45,448 nucleotides of DNA, from the NCBI GenBank assembly GCA_009838465.1, contig VXRN01000048.1, forward strand, positions 1 through 45,448, in the 5' to 3' direction. Both the position numbers and the translations under genes were made by a program. Every line of letters begins with the position of its first letter. Position 1 is the first letter of the stretch. The DNA is from Dehalococcoidia bacterium. Its GTDB lineage: Bacteria > Chloroflexota > Dehalococcoidia > Lucifugimonadales > UBA1123. The notes under the pieces were generated by a model, which was given only the letters and a program-made list of their open reading frames with translations, was not told the DNA's origin and did not search any database. Shown here piece after piece: positions 23,996-32,372 of the stretch.

Positions 23996-25312
23996 CTATT
24001 CTTCGAGCTGGTAGGCTTCATCCAAGAGGTCTGTTACGTATTTTACCTGAGTATCGAGGCCGCGTTCCTGGACGCCGTACTGGAGCTGCATCAGGCAGCC
24101 GGGGTTGGCAGTGGCGAAGACGTCGGCATCGGTGGTCTCGAAGGCGTCCATCTTAGAGTTCAGGACGCGGAGCGAGAAGTCGCGTTCGGTTATCGTGTAG
24201 GTGCCGCCCGCGCCGCAGCACTGGCCGGCGTTGGGAAGTTCGACGAACTCCACTCCCGGAATGGCGCGGAGTATCTGCCGGGGGGCGGCAGTGATGCGCT
24301 GCGCGTTTCCGAGGTGGCAGGAGTCCTGGTAGGTGACGCGGTAATCGAGAGAGACTTTGGGCGGGTCGAAGGGGAGCTCGACCAGGAATTCGTTTATGTC
24401 TTTGACCGTCGCGCTGAATCGCTCGGCCTTTTCGGAGTAGGCGCGGTCTCTGGCGAGCAGGTGACCGTACTCCTTCATTCGGGAGCCGCACCCGGCAGAC
24501 GCGACGATGACGTACTCGACGCCTGCCTCGGTGAAGACGTCAATGTTACGGCGGGCGAGTTTACGCGCAGTGTCGAGGTCACCGACATGGGAGTTTATCG
24601 CGCCGCAGCAAGCCTGTCCCTTCGGGACGACGACTTCACAGCCATTGCGAGCGAGGACGCGGACGGCAGCCTCCATCTCCGGCCCATTCACCAGCGGCAT
24701 CACGCAGCCGGAGAGGATGGCGACGCGGGCGCGCCTTTCTCCTGCCGCAGGAATCGTCTGGCCGTTAGCCTGGAAATAGGTGTCAGAGACCTGGGGCATC
24801 GAAGACTCTATATCGGCAATGGAGGGGGCTATCGCTCCGAGCACCCCTGACTTCTGGACAAGGGATTGGAGGCCGGACTTCTGGTATAGCTTGGTCAGGG
24901 ACATCAGGGCCTGTAGCCGGCCCTGGTGGGGAACGATATGTTTGAGAGACATATCCTCCGCGTTCTTTCGCAGGAAGCCTTGCTTTCTGTGTTCGGCCAC
25001 CTGCGCCATAGTCGCCTCTATCAGGTTGCCATAAGGCACACCGGACGGACAGGCGACCTCGCAGGCGCGACACTGGATGCAGAGGTCCCAGTGACGGATA
25101 ACGGTGTCGGTTATACCGATTCGGCCTTCGTTGACCGCTTTCATCAGAGCGATGCGTCCACGCGGGGATTCAGTTTCCAGTCCGGTCTGAATGTAGGTGG
25201 GACAGGCCTGGAGACAGAAGCCGCAGTGCACGCACTTATACAGGTCGGACTCTTCAGGGGCGTCGGGCCCTGAGAAGAGCAGGGAGGGATCGAGTCCTGG
25301 CTGGGTATTCAC
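23996..25312 (-). CDS. glcF: Glycolate oxidase iron-sulfur subunit
   Basis: This 438-residue electron-transfer subunit of glycolate (or D-lactate) oxidase has two [4Fe-4S] motifs at the N-terminus: CVHCGFCLQACPTY and CIQCRACEVACPSG. Two CCG-type cysteine-rich domains follow, with CCGAINSH, a CGSRMKEYG segment, DSCHLGN and QCCGAGGTY. The GTG at 25312 is chosen because GGGGAGG lies eight bases upstream and the GlcE stop is two bases before it. The longer upstream frame only overlaps glcE. It is the last gene of glcD-glcE-glcF. Electrons probably pass to quinone at the membrane. Confidence 0.9.
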   Translation of the reverse strand: MNTQPGLDPSLLFSGPDAPEESDLYKCVHCGFCLQACPTYIQTGLETESPRGRIALMKAVNEGRIGITDTVIRHWDLCIQCRACEVACPSGVPYGNLIEATMAQVAEHRKQGFLRKNAEDMSLKHIVPHQGRLQALMSLTKLYQKSGLQSLVQKSGVLGAIAPSIADIESSMPQVSDTYFQANGQTIPAAGERRARVAILSGCVMPLVNGPEMEAAVRVLARNGCEVVVPKGQACCGAINSHVGDLDTARKLARRNIDVFTEAGVEYVIVASAGCGSRMKEYGHLLARDRAYSEKAERFSATVKDINEFLVELPFDPPKVSLDYRVTYQDSCHLGNAQRITAAPRQILRAIPGVEFVELPNAGQCCGAGGTYTITERDFSLRVLNSKMDAFETTDADVFATANPGCLMQLQYGVQERGLDTQVKYVTDLLDEAYQLEE

Positions 25313-25314
25313 AG

Positions 25315-26592
25315 TCAAATCCTCCCCACGAACCTTCCTGGGTTCATGATACCGTTGGGGTCGTAGAGGCGCTTCATGCGTCGCATTACATCTATGCCGA
25401 GATGGTCTTCGCCCCAGACATCTACTCGGGCTTTCACATCGGGCGGGCATCGTTGGATGACGGCGGTTCCGCCGAGTTGGGATACCTGTTTTCGGAGCTT
25501 GGCAACCATCGTGATCAGAGGGTCAGCCGGCGTGTCTGAGGGGCCGAACCAGCTTGCTTCGACCGTTCCGAATCCGGGTTCTGCGAGGGCGGCTGGTTCG
25601 AGGTCCGAATCACGCAGTCGGGAGATCATCCTGAGAATGTCACATATCCGAGATGGGAGCGCGGTTATCCTGATGTTCAGTATCGGGGTCGCCTCCGGCG
25701 ACCATCCGAAGTCGGACAGGGGTCGCCAGACCGATGGGCTGGGACCTTCGCTATCTCGCTGTAAGAATGCTCCCGCCGCGTCGAGTATGGTACTTATTTC
25801 ATCCACCTGCCGGGCCAGAGTCCGGGGGCGCCCGCCGAGGCGGACGGCGAGATGGTGTCGCGCGATGCCCTCATCGAGACCTGCGTGGGACGCGACGCGG
25901 GGGTCGAAGACGATCATGGCGAGCGGCATTACGTAGGAATTGAACACACGCATGGAGGCATCAACCACCTCTTCCACGCTGCCGAACGAAGCTATGAGTG
26001 TCTTTTCGTACATGGGAATTGGAGTGAGCTTGAAGCTCGCCTCAAGAATTATGCCGAGACTGCCTATTCCGCCTATGTGGAGACGGGACATATCGTAGCC
26101 GCTGACATTCTTGACCACCTGTCCGCCGCTCTTTGTAATCGCGCCGTCGGGCTGGACGACCTTCATGCCGATCACGGTGTCTCGCGGGTGTCCGAAGTGC
26201 CACTTGAGAGGACCACTCACGGCGGCGGCGAGCGTACCGCCGATGGTAGCGCGACTAGGAATCGGGGGGTCAATGGGGAGGAACTGCCCCTGCTGTGCAA
26301 GAACTTCGGATACGAATCCTGAGCTCGCCCCAGCCTGGAATGAGGCGGTGAGGTCGGCGTAGTTGTGGGAGACGACACGGTTGAGGTTGGTCATGTCAAG
26401 GACGAGGCAGGGACGTTCGGGCGTGTTTCCGAGAGCGACGCGCGTGCCTCCTCCCCAGGGGATGATTCCGAGCCCATCGTTATTGGCGGATGCAACGATG
26501 TCACAGAGTTCTTCTTCTGTGGAAGGGGTTGCTACGTCAACCGGGGGGATACCGTCAACTAGATAGTTCTGTGAGTCGGGGCTGTTGGTCAT
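25315..26592 (-). CDS. glcE: Glycolate oxidase FAD-binding subunit
   Basis: This 425-residue FAD-binding protein is of the PCMH-type oxidase family. The FAD-binding pattern includes IIPWGGGTRVALG (about 43-55), then SRATIGGTLAAAVSGPL and GHPRDTVIGMKVV, and GGQVVKNVSGYDM further on. The C-terminus ends YDPNGIMNPGRF, the family signature. It has no iron-sulfur cysteines. It lies between glcD (165-base gap with repeats) and glcF (two-base gap). GlcE pairs with GlcD in the enzyme. The start ATG at 26592 lacks an obvious Shine-Dalgarno. Confidence 0.88.
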   Translation of the reverse strand: MTNSPDSQNYLVDGIPPVDVATPSTEEELCDIVASANNDGLGIIPWGGGTRVALGNTPERPCLVLDMTNLNRVVSHNYADLTASFQAGASSGFVSEVLAQQGQFLPIDPPIPSRATIGGTLAAAVSGPLKWHFGHPRDTVIGMKVVQPDGAITKSGGQVVKNVSGYDMSRLHIGGIGSLGIILEASFKLTPIPMYEKTLIASFGSVEEVVDASMRVFNSYVMPLAMIVFDPRVASHAGLDEGIARHHLAVRLGGRPRTLARQVDEISTILDAAGAFLQRDSEGPSPSVWRPLSDFGWSPEATPILNIRITALPSRICDILRMISRLRDSDLEPAALAEPGFGTVEASWFGPSDTPADPLITMVAKLRKQVSQLGGTAVIQRCPPDVKARVDVWGEDHLGIDVMRRMKRLYDPNGIMNPGRFVGRI

Positions 26593-26615
26593 CGGGGGGA
26601 AAGTTCGGGTTCTAA

Positions 26616-26694
26616 CTGGATTTCCGCTTTCGCGAGAATGACTGAATTGTAGTTCACCCTCACCCTAGCCCTCTCCCTGAGGGAGAGGGGATTT
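26616..26694. repeat. Two dispersed repeats between glcD and glcE
   Basis: Positions 26616-26644 carry a short copy of the TTTCGCGAGAATGACTG repeat. Positions 26655-26694 are a full R2 palindrome (CCCTCTCCC-TGA-GGGAGAGGG). They sit inside the glc operon and might attenuate transcription between glcD and glcE. Confidence 0.65.
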
Positions 26695-26756
26695 ACAACA
26701 AACAAATGACGAATGACGCTCTGAAGAGTGGCGGGATTCATATCCGGGAACATAGC

Positions 26757-28199
26757 CTAGATGTAAGCGCCAGGGCCGACGCGCTGTATAGCCGCGGCCT
26801 GAGCTACGTCGGAGCACGATGCTCCTGTCGGGAATATCTTGCCGGGGTTGAACATATTGTTGGTGGCGAATGATGGCCTGAGTTCGGCCATGACCGCCAT
26901 ATCCTCCTCAGTGAACATGAGCGGCATGTGTTCCTGCTTCTCAAGACCGATGCCGTGTTCGCCGGACAGTACGCCGCCAACTTCCACGCAGAGTTCGAGG
27001 ATCTCCCCGGCTATATTGAGCGCGTTCTCGGTGTCGCCCGGCTTTCTTTCGTCGAACAGGATCGAGGGGTGGAGATTGCCGTCTCCGGCGTGCAGCAGGT
27101 TGGCAATCGGGTATCCTGTGCGGTCGGATATGTCCTTGATGCTGGAGAGGACTTCGACGAGCCGGGTTCTTGGAACGGTCCCGTCAACCAGAATGTAGTT
27201 GGGGGCGAGCCGTCCGAGCGCTCCGAGAACGCCCTTCCTGCCGGACCATAGCTTTTCGCGCGCGACAGGATCAGTGGCGGTCCTTATCTCCAAGGGGTTG
27301 TAGGAACTGCACACCTCCTCGATGGCGGCGACCTCCTCCTCTACGGATTCGTCGAGGCCGTCAACCTCGACCAGTAGGACCGCTCCCGCGCCTTCGGGGT
27401 AGCCAGCGTTGACGGCGGGTTCGACGGCGCGGATGCAGATGTCGTCCATCATCTCGATGGCGGCTGGCACAATGCCGGCGCCGATGATACCGGAGACGGC
27501 CGCGCTGGCGTCGTCAAGTTCCTCGAAGATCGCGAGCAGGGTCTTAACCGATTCGGGCTGCCTGAGCAGGCGGACGGCAATCTTGGTGACCATCGCGAGT
27601 GTGCCCTCGGAGCCGACGAGGATGCCTCGCAGGTCGAAGCCCGGGTAATCTCTGCCGAGCCCTCCTAGCCACTCTATGCTGCCGTCGGCATAGACTACTT
27701 CCAGTCCGAGGACGTGGTTCGTGGTTACGCCGTAGGCGAGGCAGTGCGGCCCGCCGGAGTTCTCGGCAACGTTGCCGCCTATTGTGCAGGCACGCTGGCT
27801 GGAGGGGTCGGGGGCGTAGTAGAGGCCGTATTGAGATACATATTCGGTCAGGTGCAGGTTTATGACGCCGGGTTCGATGATGGCGACGCGGTTTTCCACG
27901 TCCACGTCCAAGATGCGGGTCATTCGGGTGAGCGCGAGAACGAGGCCTCCGTGTTCGGCGACGGCGCCTCCACTGAGTCCGGTTCCGGCTCCGCGAGCGA
28001 CGACGGGAATGTCATGCTTGGCGGCGACCTTGACGCAGCGCGCGACTTCGTCGGCGCTGTCGGGCAGGGCGACTACGGTTGGGAGAGCGCGGTCAACCGA
28101 GCCGTCATATTCGAAGACGATGAGGTCTTCGGGCTTGTGGAGAACGTAGTCCGTTCCGACGATTGCCTGAAGTTCTTCGACTACTGCTCTGAAGTCCAC
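26757..28199 (-). CDS. glcD: Glycolate oxidase subunit GlcD (FAD-linked oxidase)
   Basis: This 480-residue catalytic flavoprotein oxidises glycolate to glyoxylate (or D-lactate to pyruvate). FAD-binding PCMH motifs are PVVARGAGTGLSGG (about 55-68) and IGGNVAENSGGPHCLAYG (about 143-160). The C-terminal FAD-oxidase domain includes HAGDGNLHPSIL (about 365) and GEHGIGLEK, and ends with FNPGKIFP. The GTG at 28199 has GGGAGG eight bases upstream. It is the first gene of glcDEF. Substrate choice between glycolate, D-lactate and D-2-hydroxyacids cannot be fixed by sequence alone. Confidence 0.92.
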   Translation of the reverse strand: MDFRAVVEELQAIVGTDYVLHKPEDLIVFEYDGSVDRALPTVVALPDSADEVARCVKVAAKHDIPVVARGAGTGLSGGAVAEHGGLVLALTRMTRILDVDVENRVAIIEPGVINLHLTEYVSQYGLYYAPDPSSQRACTIGGNVAENSGGPHCLAYGVTTNHVLGLEVVYADGSIEWLGGLGRDYPGFDLRGILVGSEGTLAMVTKIAVRLLRQPESVKTLLAIFEELDDASAAVSGIIGAGIVPAAIEMMDDICIRAVEPAVNAGYPEGAGAVLLVEVDGLDESVEEEVAAIEEVCSSYNPLEIRTATDPVAREKLWSGRKGVLGALGRLAPNYILVDGTVPRTRLVEVLSSIKDISDRTGYPIANLLHAGDGNLHPSILFDERKPGDTENALNIAGEILELCVEVGGVLSGEHGIGLEKQEHMPLMFTEEDMAVMAELRPSFATNNMFNPGKIFPTGASCSDVAQAAAIQRVGPGAYI

Positions 28200-28259
28200 G
28201 GGTTCGCCCTCCCTTCTGAGGCCAATGATAGTTTATTGGCGCGGGGATAGGCAACTTAG

Positions 28260-28434
28260 TAGGCAGGGGAGTCACCCCCTTTCTAGCCTTCCCCCGTCGA
28301 GGGCTGCGTGGGGGTAGGTATTTCACCCTCACCCTAGCCCTCTCCCTGAGGGAGAGGGGATCCGTTGATCGCATTTCGTAGGTGACTGGACGTTTGCCTA
28401 TCCTTGTAAACCCATCGAGGGGGAAGGGACTTTT
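28260..28434. repeat. Composite repeat R2-spacer-R1
   Basis: The 279-base gap upstream of glcD contains part of an R1-like unit (28273-28300), a complete R2 palindrome (28324-28361), a spacer with GTTGATCGCATTTCGTAGGT, and a second R1 half (CCATCGAGGGGGAAGGGACTTTT). The same order and a similar spacer recur at 45301-45398, so the composite behaves as one dispersed unit of about 110 bases. Confidence 0.6.
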
Positions 28435-28478
28435 CTCGCCACAGGCGGCGCGGATATTCTGTTTTCCAGCCTGTGCGG

Positions 28479-29624
28479 TCAGGGGTCTTCTAGGATGTGG
28501 TCAGTTTCTTCTTCGAGTTCGCGCATGGTCTCCATGAAGAATTCGACTTCATCGCACTCGTCGCAGTCCTCGCAGAGGCAGTAGTAGAAGTCGTCCCTGT
28601 CCAGATCGTAGTAGTCGGCAGGGTCGAACAGGTAGGTTTCAGGCGCCTCCATTCGCTGGGTGAGAGATCTTGCGAGGAGATCGGCGGGGACGACGACGGT
28701 TCTGTGCTGCGGGTTTCGGTTTGCGGCGTAGCTATTGAACTCTGCTATGAGCCTCTGGCCCTCGCGGCAGGCTGAGTCAAGGTCCGGCCGGTCAGCGGCC
28801 CGTCGAATGATGGAGCGGTAGATGGATTCTTCTTCCTCAGCGCAGTGTTCCCTGACGTAGTCGTGGTGGGGTCGGGGGGCTGGGGCTGAATTTTCAATCG
28901 GCAATTTGGAATTATCAATTGGGTCGGCGGCGGCGGCGCTATCGTCAGAATCAGGATTTACGGGATGAGTCTGTTCGGTGTTCGGATCTTTGTCAGAATC
29001 AGGATTTACGGGATGTGTGGGATTTACAGGATTGGTTGGCTGTGAGTCGGAGTTGGACTCATCGGTGTCGGTGGGTTTTGGGTGATGGGCGTCCACAAGG
29101 GACGCCCCTACGGGTTCTGATACAGGCTCGGAGGCGGGTGGCTCGGCTGAGCCGTCGTCGTAGTCGAATTCTATCTGGCGGATCAGTTCTTTGGCTGCGG
29201 CCATGCGCAGGTGGGGCTTGTACTCGGGGTAGTAGCCCTTCATTATGCCGACGAAACGGATGATGATGTCCGCGCCGCCGTTGGTCTCTTTCTTGACCAG
29301 GCGGTACAGTTCGGCGGTGGATGCGGCCATCTCACGCTTAGGGCCGTCTTCGTCTTCGGGATGAACTCTCCTGAAGGGAGTGCGGACGTAGTTTCTCCTG
29401 AGGTATCGCTTGCCTTCTTCAAGCCCGATTCTTGCGAGGATGCGGGCTGCCGCTATCTTGTGTGTACGGGCGTAGTCTTTATGTCTGAGTCCAAAGAGGC
29501 TCACGCCGTCTTCGACCTGCATGAAGGTGCTCTTGAGGTAACGTATGACGTCTCGTCCGTCGTTGGTCTCTTCGAGGACGATCTGTTTGAGTCGTGGGTT
29601 TGGTTTTATTCTGGGTTTGGGCAT
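28479..29624 (-). CDS. Uncharacterised protein with repeat-derived linker
   Basis: This 381-residue protein of unknown function has three parts. Residues 10-155 hold two related helical units, each with an ETN-x-G-x-D motif (ETNDGRDVI at 19-27 and ETNGGADII at 113-121) and a later H-x-x-AA (HKIAAA, HLRMAAA). Residues about 158-255 form a Pro/Asn/Asp-rich linker whose DNA matches three dispersed repeat types. Residues 256-381 are acidic and helical, with a cluster CLCEDCDEC near 350-358 that might bind metal. It has no signal peptide. The ATG at 29624 lacks a good ribosome-binding site and follows an AATTGAAAATT repeat. It is monocistronic. Confidence 0.7.
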   Translation of the reverse strand: MPKPRIKPNPRLKQIVLEETNDGRDVIRYLKSTFMQVEDGVSLFGLRHKDYARTHKIAAARILARIGLEEGKRYLRRNYVRTPFRRVHPEDEDGPKREMAASTAELYRLVKKETNGGADIIIRFVGIMKGYYPEYKPHLRMAAAKELIRQIEFDYDDGSAEPPASEPVSEPVGASLVDAHHPKPTDTDESNSDSQPTNPVNPTHPVNPDSDKDPNTEQTHPVNPDSDDSAAAADPIDNSKLPIENSAPAPRPHHDYVREHCAEEEESIYRSIIRRAADRPDLDSACREGQRLIAEFNSYAANRNPQHRTVVVPADLLARSLTQRMEAPETYLFDPADYYDLDRDDFYYCLCEDCDECDEVEFFMETMRELEEETDHILEDP

Positions 29625-29839
29625 GGTGGTTAATTTTCAATTGGCAATTATGAATTCTCGGTCATTGGCTTCTTAGCGCACAATAGTTCTGTGATTGAGC
29701 ATAGAGTACAGACGTTCTGGCATGGTTGTCAAGGGAGGATTTTTCAGAAGTCCCCTCTCGACAGAAGAAGGTGACGACTTCTCCGTTCGGTCTTCCTCAA
29801 GACAAGGGGGAGGGCGACGAGTAGCCGGGTCTATAACTC

Positions 29840-29886
29840 AACGCAATGGGAGCGTCCAACCAAGTGACGGACGCTCCCATTGCGTT
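29840..29886. repeat. Perfect 18-bp inverted repeat
   Basis: The arms AACGCAATGGGAGCGTCC (29840-29857) and GGACGCTCCCATTGCGTT (29869-29886) flank an 11-base loop with no mismatch. It lies 30 bases past the helicase stop codon. Neither side has a T run, so it is not a classical terminator; it may stabilise the transcript end. The rest of the 29625-29916 gap holds only a fragment of R1-like sequence near 29740-29815. Confidence 0.7.
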
Positions 29887-29916
29887 ACCTCCCGGTGGTT
29901 GACCGCGGTGGACGCT

Positions 29917-32202
29917 CTACACAGGCACCATCAGTCCATTCTGGAACTTACGGTCAGGACCTTTTTGGAATGCTGCCAGTAACTCACTGCCGAGTTCCAA
30001 GCCCTTCACCTTGTTAATATTCGCATTGGACATGTCCCATGACTTGGCGGGCTCGATGCAGTTCTGACATCCAGTCTGACAGCCGCAATTAGCGGCGACT
30101 TCCATTCCCTTTTCCAGTGCGACATTCCAAACACTGAACAGCTTCTTGGCCACCCCGATCCCGCCCGGGTAATTCTCGTACCAGAACGCTGACGACTCGC
30201 TTGCTGTCTTGGAATATGTACTGGTATCGAATCGGTCCGCTGGGATGACAAACATTGCCCCCACACGGATCATGTGCTCAACAGCACCGATCCCGTTCAT
30301 GGCTCTGCTATTCTGTGGTAAATCAATCCAAAGCGAGTGCAATTTGTTCAAGAAAAGAGCGTCAGCGTCTCCGCCTTCCCGGATGACTGCCCCGGACGAC
30401 TCATCTATCAGACTGTAACCAGTGAAATTCATCACTATTGAGAGCGAGCCGTGATAGACACTGATGTCTCCGTAACTATATCCGTCAAGAAACTCCGACT
30501 TATTGATCACCGTGTAAAACTTGGGGTCGGTCCTCAGGTGCTGTTCGGATTCTTCCAGTACGACTGCCTGCTCTTCATGGGACCTGACATGATACCGCTG
30601 TCCGAAGAAGGGCAATACTGCGCCAATGTAAGCCTCCCGGAACCGGCGCATAGCTGAGACTTGCCCCAGTTCCTCATTCCCCCTTTTTAAGGCAAATGAC
30701 TGCCCAACCCCGCCACGCAGATTCAGATATGGCTGTGGTTTGTAACCAGGGGGTATCGTTCCCCCTGTGTGTCTTGCAACATCGTAGAACGGAGTACCTA
30801 GAAACCGCTCTTCTTGCGGCTGAACACTTCCCGCCTCCTCCATGAGAGCAGGTAGATGTTTATGGATCAATTCCTCGTTTCCCGCATCAACGACCAGTTC
30901 GTCAAACGGCTTCCGTAGGAAGGCAGGTAGATTCCCCACAAAAAAACGATCAATCGGATCATTCATCGCGTAGAACAGGACAAATGCATCCTTGTCCCAG
31001 CCCCTGCCCGCTCGTCCGATCTGCTGCCATGCGGACATGATGTTGGACGGGAATCCAGCCAGTATGACTCCGTCTAGTCCACCGACATCCAGCCCGATCT
31101 CAAGTGCGTTGGTCGTGAATACGACTCGGATGTCGCCGGACTTGATCTTCTCCTGAATTTTCTGTCGCCGCTCTGCGGTCAGGTCAGCATGGAAAGCCGA
31201 CAATTGGTCTGGATTCAGCCCGCGATCTGTCGCGGCGCGCTTACTGGCACTGAAAGCCGCCTCGAGGAAACGTTTCGTAGGACAAAAGACAAGAACCTGC
31301 AATCCCTCCGCCAGGGCCGCTAACGCGGAGTTCTGGACACGCAGCCTTAAGATGTCGTAATGCCGAAAATCAGGCAACTCCGGGTCCACGAAGAGGAAGT
31401 GTCGCTTGGGACGTAATACGTCCCTCGCTGATACCAGTTCTACGTCACGACCAGTTAGAGACTTGGCGTGTTCCTGCGGGTTCGCGCATGTTGCAGTGGA
31501 CAAGAATACTTGGGGATTCGCCCCGATGCGATTCAGGTGTCGAAAGAAACGTCGTAACAACAGGGCCATATTGCTACCGAAAAAGCCGCGATATATGTGC
31601 ATTTCGTCAATCACCACATATCGCAAGTTCAGAAGGAATTTGTGCCCTCCTTGGGTCTTGTCCCAGGCTTCTCGCTGTCCCAGGAACGACATATTCAAGT
31701 ATTCGGGATTAGTCAGCAGAATGTGCGGCGGCCACTGCCGCATAGCCCTCTTCTCCTCGTCTCCAGTATCACCGTCATATGGCCATGACTCAATTCCAAG
31801 GGGTTTGCAAAGCTGTCTAATCTGCTCCCTCTGGTCGAAAGCCAAGGCTTTCATAGGATAGATCATCATCGCATGGGACCCAGGACTCTCTTTCAGCGCG
31901 TGTAGCATGGGCACAGAGAACGCCAGCGTTTTGCCGCTGGCGGTTGGGGATTCCATTACCACATCGGCCCCGCTAAGAGCCTTCGTAATTGCGTCAGCCT
32001 GATGCTGATATGGCTGGGCTATTCCAACACTAACTAGGGCACGGCGAACGTGCGGATGCAACTGTGACGGCCACTCGTCAGCGTGTGCAGGCTGTATCCT
32101 GTCCAGTACATTTCGCTCAATCCTGTCTGCTGGGCGCAAGGCATCAAATTCTGTCAGCCGAGCCTCAAAGTCGTTAATGTTGAAAAAGCTGGACATCGAC
32201 AT
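29917..32202 (-). CDS. MrfA/YprA-like DEAD/DEAH helicase with C-terminal Cys4 site
   Basis: This 761-residue superfamily 2 helicase resembles Bacillus MrfA (YprA). RecA1 has the P-loop SPTASGKT (K91) and the DEMH box (199-202). Motif III is STAT. RecA2 has motif V TNALEIGLDVGG and motif VI QQIGRAGR. The C-terminal MrfA-like region ends with four cysteines C706, C708, C712 and C715 (CGCQTGCQNC), matching the metal site of the family. MrfA acts in repair of mitomycin-type damage, but a defence role is also seen for such helicases. A strong AGGAGGTGA precedes the ATG at 32202. The gene is monocistronic. Confidence 0.88.
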   Translation of the reverse strand: MSMSSFFNINDFEARLTEFDALRPADRIERNVLDRIQPAHADEWPSQLHPHVRRALVSVGIAQPYQHQADAITKALSGADVVMESPTASGKTLAFSVPMLHALKESPGSHAMMIYPMKALAFDQREQIRQLCKPLGIESWPYDGDTGDEEKRAMRQWPPHILLTNPEYLNMSFLGQREAWDKTQGGHKFLLNLRYVVIDEMHIYRGFFGSNMALLLRRFFRHLNRIGANPQVFLSTATCANPQEHAKSLTGRDVELVSARDVLRPKRHFLFVDPELPDFRHYDILRLRVQNSALAALAEGLQVLVFCPTKRFLEAAFSASKRAATDRGLNPDQLSAFHADLTAERRQKIQEKIKSGDIRVVFTTNALEIGLDVGGLDGVILAGFPSNIMSAWQQIGRAGRGWDKDAFVLFYAMNDPIDRFFVGNLPAFLRKPFDELVVDAGNEELIHKHLPALMEEAGSVQPQEERFLGTPFYDVARHTGGTIPPGYKPQPYLNLRGGVGQSFALKRGNEELGQVSAMRRFREAYIGAVLPFFGQRYHVRSHEEQAVVLEESEQHLRTDPKFYTVINKSEFLDGYSYGDISVYHGSLSIVMNFTGYSLIDESSGAVIREGGDADALFLNKLHSLWIDLPQNSRAMNGIGAVEHMIRVGAMFVIPADRFDTSTYSKTASESSAFWYENYPGGIGVAKKLFSVWNVALEKGMEVAANCGCQTGCQNCIEPAKSWDMSNANINKVKGLELGSELLAAFQKGPDRKFQNGLMVPV

Positions 32203-32372
32203 ACGTAATCACCTCCTGATGTTCGGTCTCAGCTGGCCGAATGTATCAGGCGCGTCGTCGTATCGCAAGGGATGCACACGCCTGTCGCAGAGGTTGTCAA
32301 GGGGGATCTGATTGAAAGACGATCGAAGTGGGGGATGAGCACACCCTGGAGGTGCATAACTCTTCTCGAACG

